Shown here: piece by piece, positions 1 through 9,789 of the stretch
Numbering within the stretch: position 1 is the first letter of the stretch
Layout of the letters: every line of letters begins with the position of its first letter
Assembly (NCBI RefSeq): GCF_001542625.1
Contig: NZ_CP016279.1
Span: 4,712,001-4,776,000 of the forward strand
Direction of reading: 5' to 3'
Source of the DNA: Streptomyces griseochromogenes
Lineage (GTDB): Bacteria > Actinomycetota > Actinomycetes > Streptomycetales > Streptomycetaceae
DNA: 64,000 bases
The notes under the pieces: generated by a model
What the model was told of the DNA's origin: nothing
Seen by the model: only the letters and a program-made list of their open reading frames with translations
The model's database searches: none
Program-made: the position numbers and the translations under genes

Positions 1-883
1 CCGCGGTTCGATTGTCGTTCTCCAGGACCAAGGAACCGGAGTCACCTCCCCTGGCGAAGATCCCGTCCGGGCATCCAGGGGGCAGGAAGAAGATCTCGTA
101 CTGATGGGACATGACGAACCTGTGGCCGGGCGGCGGCGTCCGCGGTTCGGCGTCCCAGGGCACGACCAGCTGAATTCCGACCACGATGCCGGCGGTCGGG
201 CCGCTTTGCGAACCACGCTTCCTGACGAACATCCCGGTCGAGGGCGGCATGGTGGAGTCGATGACTCCGAACCCGTCGGTGATCGCGTGGTTGAGCGTGC
301 GCCCCTGATCGACTGCTTCGCCCAACGACACGGTGGCCGCGTCGAGCTGGCGTCCGAGCAGCAGTCCGGCGCCCGAGGGAACGGGGATCGTCTGGGTCGC
401 GGGAGACGCGACGGCGATGGTCTCGCCCAGAGCGTTCGTGAGATCCGGAGGAGGACCACCCGCGATGAACAGGGGCGCCTCCGGCTGCCACAAGGTGCTG
501 CCCGGATCACCGGAGACGTGGTGGCAGGTGAGACCGACCTCGGTACCGGTGCCGTCCTGAACGATCGCACCGAGCGTGCCCGACGCGCCCCGCACCGGCT
601 CGATCTGCGCCCCACCGGGGAGGTCGTCGTAACGGGTCACATCCGGAGCGAAGAGCGGCTCGACCGGGAACTCGATGATGGCGACCGGCAGCCCCGCGAG
701 GCTCTCCGGAATTCCGGCCGGAACGTCGCCGGCGTCGGCGACGAGTACGCGCACGGTGAGTTCGTCGACGAGTTCACCGTCCTCTTCGCGGAATCCGAGT
801 CCCACCCCGGTGACTCCGGGTATCAGCAGCACTTCGGGTGCGACGGCGTCAGCGGCATCGATGACTTCCTGCGGGATGTCCAT
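1..883 (-). CDS. Trypsin-fold serine protease-like protein (C-terminus beyond window)
   Basis: The gene reads off the left edge, so its C-terminus is missing. The ATG at 883 follows a GGAGAGGA ribosome site. About 294 residues are readable, with no signal peptide or membrane segment. Residues 120-122 (CHH in TCHHV) and a GDSGSLV stretch near residue 280 match the His and Ser neighbourhoods of chymotrypsin-fold proteases; the catalytic Asp cannot be assigned with confidence. The first 100 residues (IPGVTGVGLGFRE and after) form a separate N-terminal region. It lies 100 bases downstream of the two giant genes on the same strand, so the three may be co-transcribed. The protease call is family inference; activity and substrate are unknown. 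Confidence 0.6.
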   Translation of the reverse strand, partial: MDIPQEVIDAADAVAPEVLLIPGVTGVGLGFREEDGELVDELTVRVLVADAGDVPAGIPESLAGLPVAIIEFPVEPLFAPDVTRYDDLPGGAQIEPVRGASGTLGAIVQDGTGTEVGLTCHHVSGDPGSTLWQPEAPLFIAGGPPPDLTNALGETIAVASPATQTIPVPSGAGLLLGRQLDAATVSLGEAVDQGRTLNHAITDGFGVIDSTMPPSTGMFVRKRGSQSGPTAGIVVGIQLVVPWDAEPRTPPPGHRFVMSHQYEIFFLPPGCPDGIFARGGDSGSLVLENDNRTA

Positions 884-983
884 GACGTCTGTCCTCTCCG
901 TCCGGTTCCGCCGGCCTGTAAGCGCGCATGAGTGGAGTCCGCCGGGCACGGGCACAGCGGACCTCGGCCTTCACCGCCCGCGG

Positions 984-3900
984 TCAATGGTGGGAGAAAC
1001 CGCCACCGTGCCCGCCGCGCCCGTCTCCGCGCCCGTCACGTCCGTCTCCGCGTCCGTCGCGTCCGTCACGTCCATCGCCCCGTCCGTCACGCCCGTCTCC
1101 GCGTCCGTCGCCCCGCCCGTCATCGCCGTCCCCGGGCCTGCCGTGCCCGTCCGAAGTGTCCTGCCCCGGCGGTAGATCGACGGTGTCGCAGTAGAGCACC
1201 GGCCCCGGGGGCGTGGGGGCCGTCGGGCCGTCGGCCTGGATGCCCTCGGTCTCGACGACCATGAGGCGCAGCGGCACCCCGCGCCGCACGGGCGGTATCG
1301 GGATCTGGCCCGTGTAGAAGGGCCTGTGCGAGGACTCCGCGTCGATCGAGGTGAGTTGGGTGACGGTGTCCTCCAGGGTCACCCAGCCGAGGTCGTGGTC
1401 GGTGACGACGTCGTGTCTGCGCTGGAGCGTGGCGGTGATCTGAGGTGGCCGTGCGCCCGTGGGGTCCCAGGAGGGGCCGGTGACACTGACCGTGAGCGGT
1501 TGGCCGGGCCTGACCGTCAGCTCGCGGTCGGGCAGGGTGCGTACGAGGTCGGCGAGGACGACCGACGAGAGCTTGGCTCCGGGGATCGATTCCGGCTGGT
1601 ATCGGACCAGAGCGAGCCGGACGAACGGCAGACAGGCGTCCTTGGTGTCCAGTTCCAGATCGCAGAACCAGCGGCCGCCCTTCTCGTCCGCGTCGAACTG
1701 CGGGGTGAAGCCCACGACGGTGACGGTGAGCGGGTCGTTGGGCGGGGGAAGCGAGAGCGTCTCGGAGTGCCGTACCGCGTTGGTGAACACGTCCGCGGTC
1801 GGGGCGACGACGGGTGCGGAACGGTGGATGGGGTCGCGGCCCATCAGAGTGACCCAGGCGTCCCGCAGGGAGGCCGGGTCGCCTCCGGGCGGCTCGCCCA
1901 GGACCACGCCGAGCAGTTCGCCGTCACCGGAGGAGAACCAGGGACGGTCCAGGTACACCCGGATGCCGCCGCCGCGCCGACGGTGGACGATGGCGCCGGA
2001 CGGCCCGTCGGCATGCTCCAGGGCCAGCGTGGGCACGCAGTACAGCAAGCGCGGTGCCGTGGGCTGTGCACTGCTGAGCACCGAATATTCCTGCGCCGCT
2101 CCCTGTACGGTCAGCGTGTGCCGGCCGGGCTCGGCGTACTGCGCGGGAAAGTAGTCTGCGAATTTGCTGCCGGCCAGGGGGCGGTAGTGCACCGTACGGT
2201 GCTTGGTGTCGCCGAACTCGTGCTTCTCGAGGACGAGCGGCGTCCTTTTTGCCTTGTCCTTGTCAGTGGCGGCAGCCGCAGCCGCAGCCTTGGCTTTGTC
2301 CTCCGACACCTGGGTGCTGAAGGTCAGGACACCGTTCTGCAGGACGGCGGGTTCGGTGCCGGGGGCGCTGTCGCGGTTCGCTCTGTCCGTCAGCATTCCG
2401 AACACCGGGGCGGTCATCCTCCGGGTGTCGCGGCCGGTGGGGCCGGCGTCCGTCACCTCGGTCCACTCCGCGACCAGGTCGACCCGGCCCGTGCTGTCCT
2501 CGTCCAGCGCGATGGTGCCGGCGAGGTGCTCGGCGGTGGCGTGTTCGGGACGGGGACTCGTCGGCGGCGGCAGCAGCAGGGTCAGCACGGGTGTCTTCAC
2601 CGGCTGTTGTACGGCGTGCACGAGGGTCAGCTCGTGCCAGGGAGTGAACATCCAGTGCCGACTGGCCGCGGCCAGTTCCAGCACCTGGTCGGCCCTTTGC
2701 GACTCCGCCGCCATCCGTGCCGCCGCTTCCGCCTCCGTCTCCGTCGCGGCCCCCGGTGCCTGCGGCGCCTCCTTCCGGCACCACGAGGCCATGCCCATGA
2801 TGGCCTCGTCCAGGTCGATCCTGGAACACAGCCGGACGGTCGCCACGGTTCCCTTGGGCAGCGATACGGTCAGTACGCGGGACCCGTCGTCGAAGCGGGG
2901 CGGCCCGGACCCTTCGGCCAGCCTCAGCCTGAACGACTTGGGGCGGTGCCAGACATCGCCGTCCCAGGGGATGGGAAAGGGCTCACCGGCGGGCAGCCCG
3001 GGCAGGTCCAGGAGGACGGCTCCCGTGGTCCGTGGATCGGGAAGATAGGGCAGTTCGACCTGCTCGCCCGTGTGCAGGGCGATGATCGCCGGATGGTTGG
3101 GATCGGCCGCCGGTGACTTGACAGACTTCAACACCACATCCGGGTGGGGGTCGCTGAGGGAGCCGTTCTCCCGAATGGCCAGGTCGTACACCGCGTCCTG
3201 GACGGCGTGGTCGGTCGAGCCGATGGCCGGGTCCAGCAGTCCGTGCCACTCCACGCACTGCAGCGACGCCTTCGGCGCCACCACATGGCGTTCGTCGATC
3301 CCCTGGTACGGGACGTGCCCCTCCGAGGTGACCGGCGAGGACCGGTTGAAGTCCGCGGCGTACTGTTCCGCCGTACTGCCCGCCGACGCGTCGGCGCCGG
3401 GTCCGGCACCGCAGTCGACGCTGAAGCCGTTCTTGCGGCCCAGCTCGGTCAGGGTCTGGCACCCAGGGTCGCCGTCGGCACCGCTCCCCGAAAAGCCCTG
3501 GTCACGTTGTTCCTCGGCATAGGCGGTCCTGGTCTCGTCGCCGAAGACGCTGTCCGCGCCGTGGGGGAGGTTGTGGCCCTCGGCGACGAGGGCCTTCTGG
3601 ACGGTGCGGACATCTTCGTTGGTCCGGCCGAACCGCACATTGGCCAGCGAGACCCTCGCGGCACTGCCTGTGGCGGCGGCCGGGGGAGGCACGGCTCCCG
3701 GGCTGCTCCGGATCACCATGCGGAACGCCGAGGCGCCTTCCCCGAGCACCAGCCTGGGCACCACGGCCGGCGCGGGCACGGGCTCGTACCTCCGGAACAC
3801 CAATGGCTCGGCCTCGGGGAGCACCACGCCGTTCAGGTACTTCATCAGGGCCTCGGCCCCCGGGAAGTCGAGGCCGTTGCCCGCCAGGTCGACGGTGCGC

Positions 3901-5567
3901 AGCCGCACCCGGTACGGATGGCCGTACCGCAGCCTGGGCAGGGAAGCGGGTCGTGCCTTGACCGTGATCTCCAGGTCCAGTCCCATCCCCGGGTCGTTCC
4001 GGGGCGGCACCGGCTTGTTGGGGGGTATGTTCTGGTCGGGCGATCCTATGTCGGTGTCCAGCACCAGGCCCGGATGTGGCGCGGCCTGCGACCAGCCGTC
4101 CCAGGTGGCCAGTTGCTCGGGTACGTGCATGGTGGAATCGTCCGGCGCTGAGGCCAGGTGGGCTTGGAAGAAGCCCTCGTCGGAGGCCGTGAGCAGAAGC
4201 GGCCCGCCATGGGGCTTGCGGTACTCGACGTCACGCTCGTACAGCGAGAACCACGCCTTCAGGCTCTCGTCCCAGATGTCCATCCGGTGGCCGCGGACCA
4301 CGTCCTTGGCGAGGAGTTCGGGGGCGGAAGCGGGCTCCTGTTCATCCTGCGGAGCCGCCTCCTCGGGCCCGGCTCCCGGAGACTGGGGGGCCGGTGTCTG
4401 GAGTGTCGCCCCCTGTTGCTTTGCCACCCCGTTGAACGCCTTGTTGTGCACGTCCGCCCGGCCGAACTCGTCCTTCAGGCTGTTCAGGCGATCGTTTCTG
4501 ACCAGCGAAATCCCATGGGTCCGCACCGGGGAGAGCCCCGTGGCACCCTGGGGGACCGACAACATCTTGAGCGCGGCACCGTCGATGTCGGCCTGTTCGA
4601 CGGAGAACTTCGTCTCGTCCAGCACCACGAGACCCCGGGACGGGGATGCCAGCGTGTCGCCGTCGGCGGGAGCCTGCGCCGCGGGAACGAACAGGCGGTG
4701 GTCGGGCGAGAGCGGGTCGGGGTTGAAGAAGTAGCGGGTGCGGCATGGCACGTCGTACGAGTCCTGTCGCAGGGCGGGAGTCCAGCGGGGGATCACGGTC
4801 AGCAGCAGCTCGCCCGAGGAAACGGGCAGCCGATCGATCGGCAGAAGGAACTCCAGAACCAGTCCCAGACGCCTGAGGAGCACGGGGTGGTCCCCGAGCG
4901 AGGTGAGCATCGCGTGGAAGTCGGCAGGCGGCGGCGACGGAGGCTTCGACGGCTTCACCGGCTCTCCTGCGACGAGCCCGGGTGCCTGCGAGGTCCGGTG
5001 GAACGCCTCCAGGCCGGCCAACGGCGGCGGAGTCGCACCGTCTTTCACGCCGGGAGCGCTGGTCACCGCGGCCACGGTCTCGCCGGCCGTGGACGAAGGG
5101 GTCTGACGGCTCATCGCGTCGAGCGTCGAGGGCGGGCTCTCGGGGAAGTCCCTGGCCGTGCCGGCGTAGACCCCCTTGGTGTAGCCGCCGACCTCTCGGG
5201 CCGAGTACGTGCGGAAGTTCCGCTCACCCGGGGGGAAGGCGTAGGGTAGCAACGGGGTTCCCTCGTCGAAGAGACTCGTCCACAGCTCCGTGACGGGCGG
5301 CGGGTCCTGGGGTTTCAGTGGCCCGGTGAAGGGCGCGGGTACGGGTGGCGTCGCGGTGCCGAGCTCCGTGGCGAACTCGAAGGTGGCCGCCATGATCTTC
5401 TCCGGCCAGCGCACGAAATCGGGAAAGCTCGCCAGCGTGCCCTCCTTCCCATCGGGCGTGAGCAGCCGCGGTGCGATGAATACCGACACCTTGGCCTGCG
5501 TGCCGTCCTCCGAGAACCCGTGAGGGAGAACCGTCCAATTGATGTGCTGTTCGAATGGCATGGTCAT
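984..5567 (-). CDS. Giant uncharacterised protein with internal peptidoglycan-binding-like domain
   Basis: This is a 1527-residue protein of unknown function. Its ATG at 5567 overlaps the upstream TGA by one base (TGATG), implying translational coupling, and reading frame further upstream belongs to the preceding gene. Near the middle (coding DNA about 3410-3640) the run VRTVQKALVAEGHN, FGDETRTAYAEEQ and TLTELGRKNGF resembles a PG_binding_1 domain, the same type as in the protein at 9790-10515. The last 55 residues are a low-complexity Gly-Asp-Arg tail ending in GGFSHH. There is no signal peptide or membrane helix. Long beta-rich stretches suggest an extended structural or surface-associated protein, but I recognise no family for most of it. 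Confidence 0.75.
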   Translation of the reverse strand: MTMPFEQHINWTVLPHGFSEDGTQAKVSVFIAPRLLTPDGKEGTLASFPDFVRWPEKIMAATFEFATELGTATPPVPAPFTGPLKPQDPPPVTELWTSLFDEGTPLLPYAFPPGERNFRTYSAREVGGYTKGVYAGTARDFPESPPSTLDAMSRQTPSSTAGETVAAVTSAPGVKDGATPPPLAGLEAFHRTSQAPGLVAGEPVKPSKPPSPPPADFHAMLTSLGDHPVLLRRLGLVLEFLLPIDRLPVSSGELLLTVIPRWTPALRQDSYDVPCRTRYFFNPDPLSPDHRLFVPAAQAPADGDTLASPSRGLVVLDETKFSVEQADIDGAALKMLSVPQGATGLSPVRTHGISLVRNDRLNSLKDEFGRADVHNKAFNGVAKQQGATLQTPAPQSPGAGPEEAAPQDEQEPASAPELLAKDVVRGHRMDIWDESLKAWFSLYERDVEYRKPHGGPLLLTASDEGFFQAHLASAPDDSTMHVPEQLATWDGWSQAAPHPGLVLDTDIGSPDQNIPPNKPVPPRNDPGMGLDLEITVKARPASLPRLRYGHPYRVRLRTVDLAGNGLDFPGAEALMKYLNGVVLPEAEPLVFRRYEPVPAPAVVPRLVLGEGASAFRMVIRSSPGAVPPPAAATGSAARVSLANVRFGRTNEDVRTVQKALVAEGHNLPHGADSVFGDETRTAYAEEQRDQGFSGSGADGDPGCQTLTELGRKNGFSVDCGAGPGADASAGSTAEQYAADFNRSSPVTSEGHVPYQGIDERHVVAPKASLQCVEWHGLLDPAIGSTDHAVQDAVYDLAIRENGSLSDPHPDVVLKSVKSPAADPNHPAIIALHTGEQVELPYLPDPRTTGAVLLDLPGLPAGEPFPIPWDGDVWHRPKSFRLRLAEGSGPPRFDDGSRVLTVSLPKGTVATVRLCSRIDLDEAIMGMASWCRKEAPQAPGAATETEAEAAARMAAESQRADQVLELAAASRHWMFTPWHELTLVHAVQQPVKTPVLTLLLPPPTSPRPEHATAEHLAGTIALDEDSTGRVDLVAEWTEVTDAGPTGRDTRRMTAPVFGMLTDRANRDSAPGTEPAVLQNGVLTFSTQVSEDKAKAAAAAAATDKDKAKRTPLVLEKHEFGDTKHRTVHYRPLAGSKFADYFPAQYAEPGRHTLTVQGAAQEYSVLSSAQPTAPRLLYCVPTLALEHADGPSGAIVHRRRGGGIRVYLDRPWFSSGDGELLGVVLGEPPGGDPASLRDAWVTLMGRDPIHRSAPVVAPTADVFTNAVRHSETLSLPPPNDPLTVTVVGFTPQFDADEKGGRWFCDLELDTKDACLPFVRLALVRYQPESIPGAKLSSVVLADLVRTLPDRELTVRPGQPLTVSVTGPSWDPTGARPPQITATLQRRHDVVTDHDLGWVTLEDTVTQLTSIDAESSHRPFYTGQIPIPPVRRGVPLRLMVVETEGIQADGPTAPTPPGPVLYCDTVDLPPGQDTSDGHGRPGDGDDGRGDGRGDGRDGRGDGRDGRDGRGDGRDGRGDGRGGHGGGFSHH

Positions 5568-8500
5568 CACCCAACAGGTGCAGGAGCGTACGCCGCGCAG
5601 TACTCGCGCCAGTCCGGATCCCGCCGGACGCAGTCGGCGAAGGACGGGTCGCCCGGCGCGCCGGAGAAGCTCCGCTCGAGTTCGAGCGAGACGGACTTGC
5701 TGAAGAAGGCGATCCGCACGCTCACCGTGAGGGAACCCTTGCCACGGATCATCGACTGGTGGCGTTCCTTGTCCTTGTCGTAGGTGAGTTGCAGATAGAA
5801 GTCGACGGACACCGTGACGATGCCCAGCACGCACAGAAAGCCATGACACCGTAGGTAGCCGCTCACGGAGGCTTTCTTGTCGTCCAGCGAGAAGCTGATA
5901 CCGGCCATGATCGAGACCCCGCCGCTCGCGACCCCGAGATTCAGTGCCGCATTGCCGCCGAACTCTATGGCGCCCTCGATCTGCCGAGGACCCGTGGCGT
6001 CGACCAGCATGGAGAAGTAGCCTCCGCCGCCGAACAGGGACACGGTGACGTTGAAGGGATGCTCCCGCTCGGACACCGAGAAGCGGAACGTGACGGGATC
6101 GCCGTCGAACGGGATCTTCAACTCGGCCCCCAGCGTGATGTTCGACAGGTTGAAGGCACCGATGGGGATGGCCGGGAGAGCGAACTTGTAGCCCGTGGTG
6201 ACACCGCTGGGCCCGATGTCCACGTACGCGCCCGCCCCGAAGACGTCGGCGGGCAGGGCGCTGCGGAGGGTATCGATGAACTCCAGCTCGCCTTTGAACT
6301 TCAGTTCCACGCCGGTGGCCGTGACATCGGGCTTCTTTCCCGGGCCGGCCTTGAACACCAGGTTGTCCATGTGCACTTGGACGACATCGGCGAAGACCAG
6401 TGCGAAGTTGCTCAGTCTGCCCTCCACGGTCGCCTTGTCGGCGGCGTCCTTCGAGCGTATGGTCCGGGCGTCCAGGGTCAGCGTCGCTCCCTCGGCGTCC
6501 AGGATGTCCGCCGGGGAATCGCTCTTGCCCAGCTGGGTCTTCCACACGTAACGCAGTTCCTTGCCCTGCCCGTCCACCAGGTCGCGGATACGCAATACGG
6601 GCACCGGCAACAGGCCGTCGGCAGCGTTCAGGACGGCCTCGATCTGGTCGTCGCCGAGGTTCTGCACAGTGTCGAGCTTGTCGTTGTCGAGGGCCTTCAG
6701 GAAACGGCTGAGGTCGATCCCGCCGAGAAGCTGGGCACCGGCGAACGCATTCTTGATGTCTTGCACGGGAAGCGGGCCGACAACTGCCCCGTTGTCGCTT
6801 GTCGCGAAGACGTCGGGTACGACTCCCGCCTGCGCGGTGATCAGTTTGAGCACGGTCCCGGGGCTGGCGACTCCGCCGGCCTTCTCCGCTCCGACGGTGA
6901 GGGGGAGCGGGTCCTTCAGGTTGAGATACGCGCCCGCCGGATGCTTCTCCAGGGTCTGCCTGAGGTACGTGTCGTTGAAGGTGACAGACAGATCACCGGC
7001 GTTCGGGGTGAACTGCTCCAGGGCGGGGACGCATACCGCGGCGGCGGTCACGTGGAGCTGCCCGACCACGGGGCGGATCTCCTCCTGGCCGCTGACGTAG
7101 GCCCCGAGCCCGAAGGTCAGCTCTTTGACCGCGTGGCAGGTGCTGCCGGGAGCGTCGGACGGTGGCTGGACCATGGCCATGACCTGGCCGCGCATCTGCC
7201 GGAGCATGCGGCCCGGCTTCTCCTTGTACAGGTTCTTCAGTGCCTCTTCAGGGTTGCTCAGTCCGTCAGGCACGAACACCAAGGGCATGGTGAAGCTGAC
7301 CTTCCGGCCTTCCCAGTCCGTACCGATCAGGTTGAACTCGTAGTCCTCGCCGCTACTCAGGAGCTGTACCCAGAAGGCGATTTCGTCCCTGATGGGCTTC
7401 GTCGGGTCGGGGGGCGGATCCGTCTTCGGGTCCGGCGGCCTGATCACCGGGGTGACGCGATCCGTGATGCGCAGCGCGCGGAAGGGCATTTCGCGCCCCC
7501 CGAACGTGAAACCGTTTTCGGGCCCGTACTGGACCTCCGGCTCTTTGACGACGACGCGGTCCTCCCGCTGCAGGTAGGCGACGATCCCGTCGTTCGGCCG
7601 CGCGGCGAACACCCGCCTGAACTCGATGACGTGTGCGGCTTGATGACGGGAGGTCAACTTGCCACGGATGACGACACGTATGAACTGTTCACGGCCCAGC
7701 CCGGTGATGTGGTCGTAGGCCTCCAGGTCGGGAAAGTGCCGCCCGGCCAGTTGGTAGCGGGGCTTGTCGGACTCCTGCGGCGCCTGCCAGGCGCCGTGCA
7801 GATGGGTCGAGGAGCCCATGGGCGTGACGATGAACTGCTCGGCGTGCAGCGGCGCGCTCGGGACGTCGATGGGCACGCCCCCGGCGGTGAGTTCGGCCCG
7901 GCTGGTGAGGGTGACGATGTCCTCCAGGTTCACATCGGTGAGAGGGCTGCCCGCGGGCAGCGGGCCCCGGTCCCGGACGGCCGCGAAGGCCCGCAGCAGT
8001 ACCTCGCCGTCCTGCGCACCGTGCAGCCGGGCGTGCCACAACGCCGCGCGCCCGTCGGCCTGTTGGGGGTCCGTCCGGCCCACCCAGTCCACGGGCTCGT
8101 CGTAGGTGATCAGCAGTCGGGTGGGAAACTCGATGACGCTTCTCGGAACGCCCTGGAAAACCGTGGAACCCGGCGGGTCCGGGCCCGGTACGCCCGCCGG
8201 CACCGTCAACGGCACCAGCCGCGCCCAGTCGAGCAACGCGGCCAGCGACAGGTCCAGGCCGTCCAGGTTGGCCGGCACCGCGAAAGCCAGCTGGGTCGAG
8301 CCGGCGGTGAAGGACTTCATCGGAGCGAGTACGGGCGGGAGGGTCTTCAGCGGCGGGGGGACCTCCTCCCGCACGTGCTGCGGCGGCAGCCCGGCGAGAA
8401 CGAACGCCGGTTGACCAGGATCCCGTCGCACCAGACGGTGACCGTCGAATCGCAGATTGACCAGACTGATGTCGACGACGAGCATGTCCGCAGGCCGCAC

Positions 8501-8716
8501 CACCCGGAACGGTCCCTCCGCGACGTCTTCGGTGTCCGGTCCGGGGTCCGGTGGTCTGCGCGGGTCGGGGCCGTCGGGCGGGTGGAAAGGCGGCCGCCTG
8601 CGGCCGCCGAAGTCGCCACCGCCGTCGCCGTGGCCCTCGCGACGGCCGTCGCCGGCATGGTTGCGCAGCTCTTCCCGGAGCCTCGGCGTGACAGGACGGG
8701 CGGTGTTGAAGGACAT
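5567..8716 (-). CDS. Giant uncharacterised protein, partner of the downstream 1527-residue protein
   Basis: This is a 1049-residue protein with no recognised family. The ATG at 8716 is preceded by a GGATGAGG ribosome site. Residues about 20-60 are rich in Gly, Arg, Pro and Asp, followed by a PADMLVVDISLVNLRFDG segment. The C-terminal third alternates hydrophobic and Gly residues (for example NAALNLGVASGGVSIMAGIS), as in beta-rich or beta-helical structures. No signal peptide or membrane helix is evident. It is translationally coupled to the next gene through TGATG and lies divergent to a metallopeptidase gene and a peptidoglycan-binding gene. The arrangement suggests these large proteins work together, possibly at the cell envelope, but that is inference. 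Confidence 0.72.
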   Translation of the reverse strand: MSFNTARPVTPRLREELRNHAGDGRREGHGDGGGDFGGRRRPPFHPPDGPDPRRPPDPGPDTEDVAEGPFRVVRPADMLVVDISLVNLRFDGHRLVRRDPGQPAFVLAGLPPQHVREEVPPPLKTLPPVLAPMKSFTAGSTQLAFAVPANLDGLDLSLAALLDWARLVPLTVPAGVPGPDPPGSTVFQGVPRSVIEFPTRLLITYDEPVDWVGRTDPQQADGRAALWHARLHGAQDGEVLLRAFAAVRDRGPLPAGSPLTDVNLEDIVTLTSRAELTAGGVPIDVPSAPLHAEQFIVTPMGSSTHLHGAWQAPQESDKPRYQLAGRHFPDLEAYDHITGLGREQFIRVVIRGKLTSRHQAAHVIEFRRVFAARPNDGIVAYLQREDRVVVKEPEVQYGPENGFTFGGREMPFRALRITDRVTPVIRPPDPKTDPPPDPTKPIRDEIAFWVQLLSSGEDYEFNLIGTDWEGRKVSFTMPLVFVPDGLSNPEEALKNLYKEKPGRMLRQMRGQVMAMVQPPSDAPGSTCHAVKELTFGLGAYVSGQEEIRPVVGQLHVTAAAVCVPALEQFTPNAGDLSVTFNDTYLRQTLEKHPAGAYLNLKDPLPLTVGAEKAGGVASPGTVLKLITAQAGVVPDVFATSDNGAVVGPLPVQDIKNAFAGAQLLGGIDLSRFLKALDNDKLDTVQNLGDDQIEAVLNAADGLLPVPVLRIRDLVDGQGKELRYVWKTQLGKSDSPADILDAEGATLTLDARTIRSKDAADKATVEGRLSNFALVFADVVQVHMDNLVFKAGPGKKPDVTATGVELKFKGELEFIDTLRSALPADVFGAGAYVDIGPSGVTTGYKFALPAIPIGAFNLSNITLGAELKIPFDGDPVTFRFSVSEREHPFNVTVSLFGGGGYFSMLVDATGPRQIEGAIEFGGNAALNLGVASGGVSIMAGISFSLDDKKASVSGYLRCHGFLCVLGIVTVSVDFYLQLTYDKDKERHQSMIRGKGSLTVSVRIAFFSKSVSLELERSFSGAPGDPSFADCVRRDPDWREYCAAYAPAPVG

Positions 8717-8958
8717 GGGAAACGCCTCATCCGAGGTCGTGAGAGTTCTGAGGTGCGGCGACGCCGCTCACCTCTCTTCCATGTTCACTCCAATGGCCGA
8801 ATCCCGCCACCGAACGGCGGCCCTGCCGACCGCTCCGGGACCAGACGCCGAGCTGCCTGCGCGCCTGCCGAGTCCTACAGTTGAGGTGCGTGCCCCGGGT
8901 CGCCCGGCTTCGGCCGGTCGATGTCCCACAGGGAGATGTCTGAGATGCGGACGAGCAG

Positions 8959-9753
8959 ATGAGTGCGCGGCAGCAGAACCCGTTTCTGGTCGGCAAGGTG
9001 GCTGTGCGGGTCGTCATCGTCTCGGGTCCGGCGGGTACGCCCGCCCTCTTCACCGCGGCCGAGACGGCCCGAGTCCAGGCGATCACCGTCATGGCGCTGC
9101 GCATCCTGGGGGTCCAGGCCACGGCGATGGACACACGGGTCCCCCTGGTCTGGGACCTGCGGTTCACGAGCGTGCAGGTGACAGCGCCGCCGCCCGCCCC
9201 GCTGCCCGACCCGAACTCCCATGACCGGGCGGTGATCATCGCCCGGGAACAGCCGTGGCGGGACGAGGCCCTGCAGATCTTGACGGGCCAGACCGACGCG
9301 GCCGGCATGCGGGCACTGCGGGCTGATTCCCTCGGCGCGAACGACCACGCGGTCATCGTGCTGTGGACGCGTTACGAATGCGGCTGGGTGGCGACCGCGG
9401 TCGACGAATTCGCGTACTGCGCGCTCTCCTGGCCGATGTTCGACGCGCGCACGGGATTCCGGCTGAATTCCGCGCCGCTGGTCCTGGCCCATGAGATCTG
9501 CCATTTGTTCGGCGCTCCCGACGAATACTCGGCTACGGATTCCACCGGCGTCGTGGTGCCGTGCCGCCTGCTGGACGACCAGGGCGAGGGATTCGGCCGG
9601 CTCGACTTCGCCAACATCAACTGCGACCACTTCAATCCCCACCCTGAGCCATGCCTGATGAACAGCAAGGACAACCTCCTCTGCGACACCACCAAGGCTC
9701 ATGTCGGCTGGCTGGACTCCGACCGGAACGGCGTACTCGACGTCTTCGCATGA
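8959..9753 (+). CDS. Zinc metallopeptidase-like protein (HExxHxxGxxD)
   Basis: The 264-residue protein carries H178-E179-x-x-H182-x-x-G185-x-x-D188 within LAHEICHLFGAPDEY. This is a gluzincin/metzincin-type zinc site in which the third ligand would be Asp, as known for snapalysin-like enzymes. The C-terminus DSDRNGVLDVFA resembles a calcium-binding loop (DxDxNGxxD). An in-frame stop at 8941 fixes ATG 8959 as the first possible ATG; the ribosome site is weak. No clear signal peptide is visible, so an extracellular location is unproven. It is divergent from the giant genes and 36 bases ahead of a peptidoglycan-binding-domain gene, which suggests a shared extracellular or wall-related role. Confidence 0.72.
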   Translation: MSARQQNPFLVGKVAVRVVIVSGPAGTPALFTAAETARVQAITVMALRILGVQATAMDTRVPLVWDLRFTSVQVTAPPPAPLPDPNSHDRAVIIAREQPWRDEALQILTGQTDAAGMRALRADSLGANDHAVIVLWTRYECGWVATAVDEFAYCALSWPMFDARTGFRLNSAPLVLAHEICHLFGAPDEYSATDSTGVVVPCRLLDDQGEGFGRLDFANINCDHFNPHPEPCLMNSKDNLLCDTTKAHVGWLDSDRNGVLDVFA

Positions 9754-9789
9754 CCGGCCGAACGAGCGCCTACGAGGAGGAACGCACCG

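Noticed and set aside
5568..6545. Upstream extension of the 1527-residue reading frame
   Set aside because: This part lies in a shifted frame inside the 1049-residue gene, has arginine-rich shadow composition, and ATG 5567 is coupled to the upstream stop.
6059..8884. 941-residue plus-strand reading frame
   Set aside because: It mirrors the minus-strand giant gene, whose codon pattern is far better; no domain is visible.
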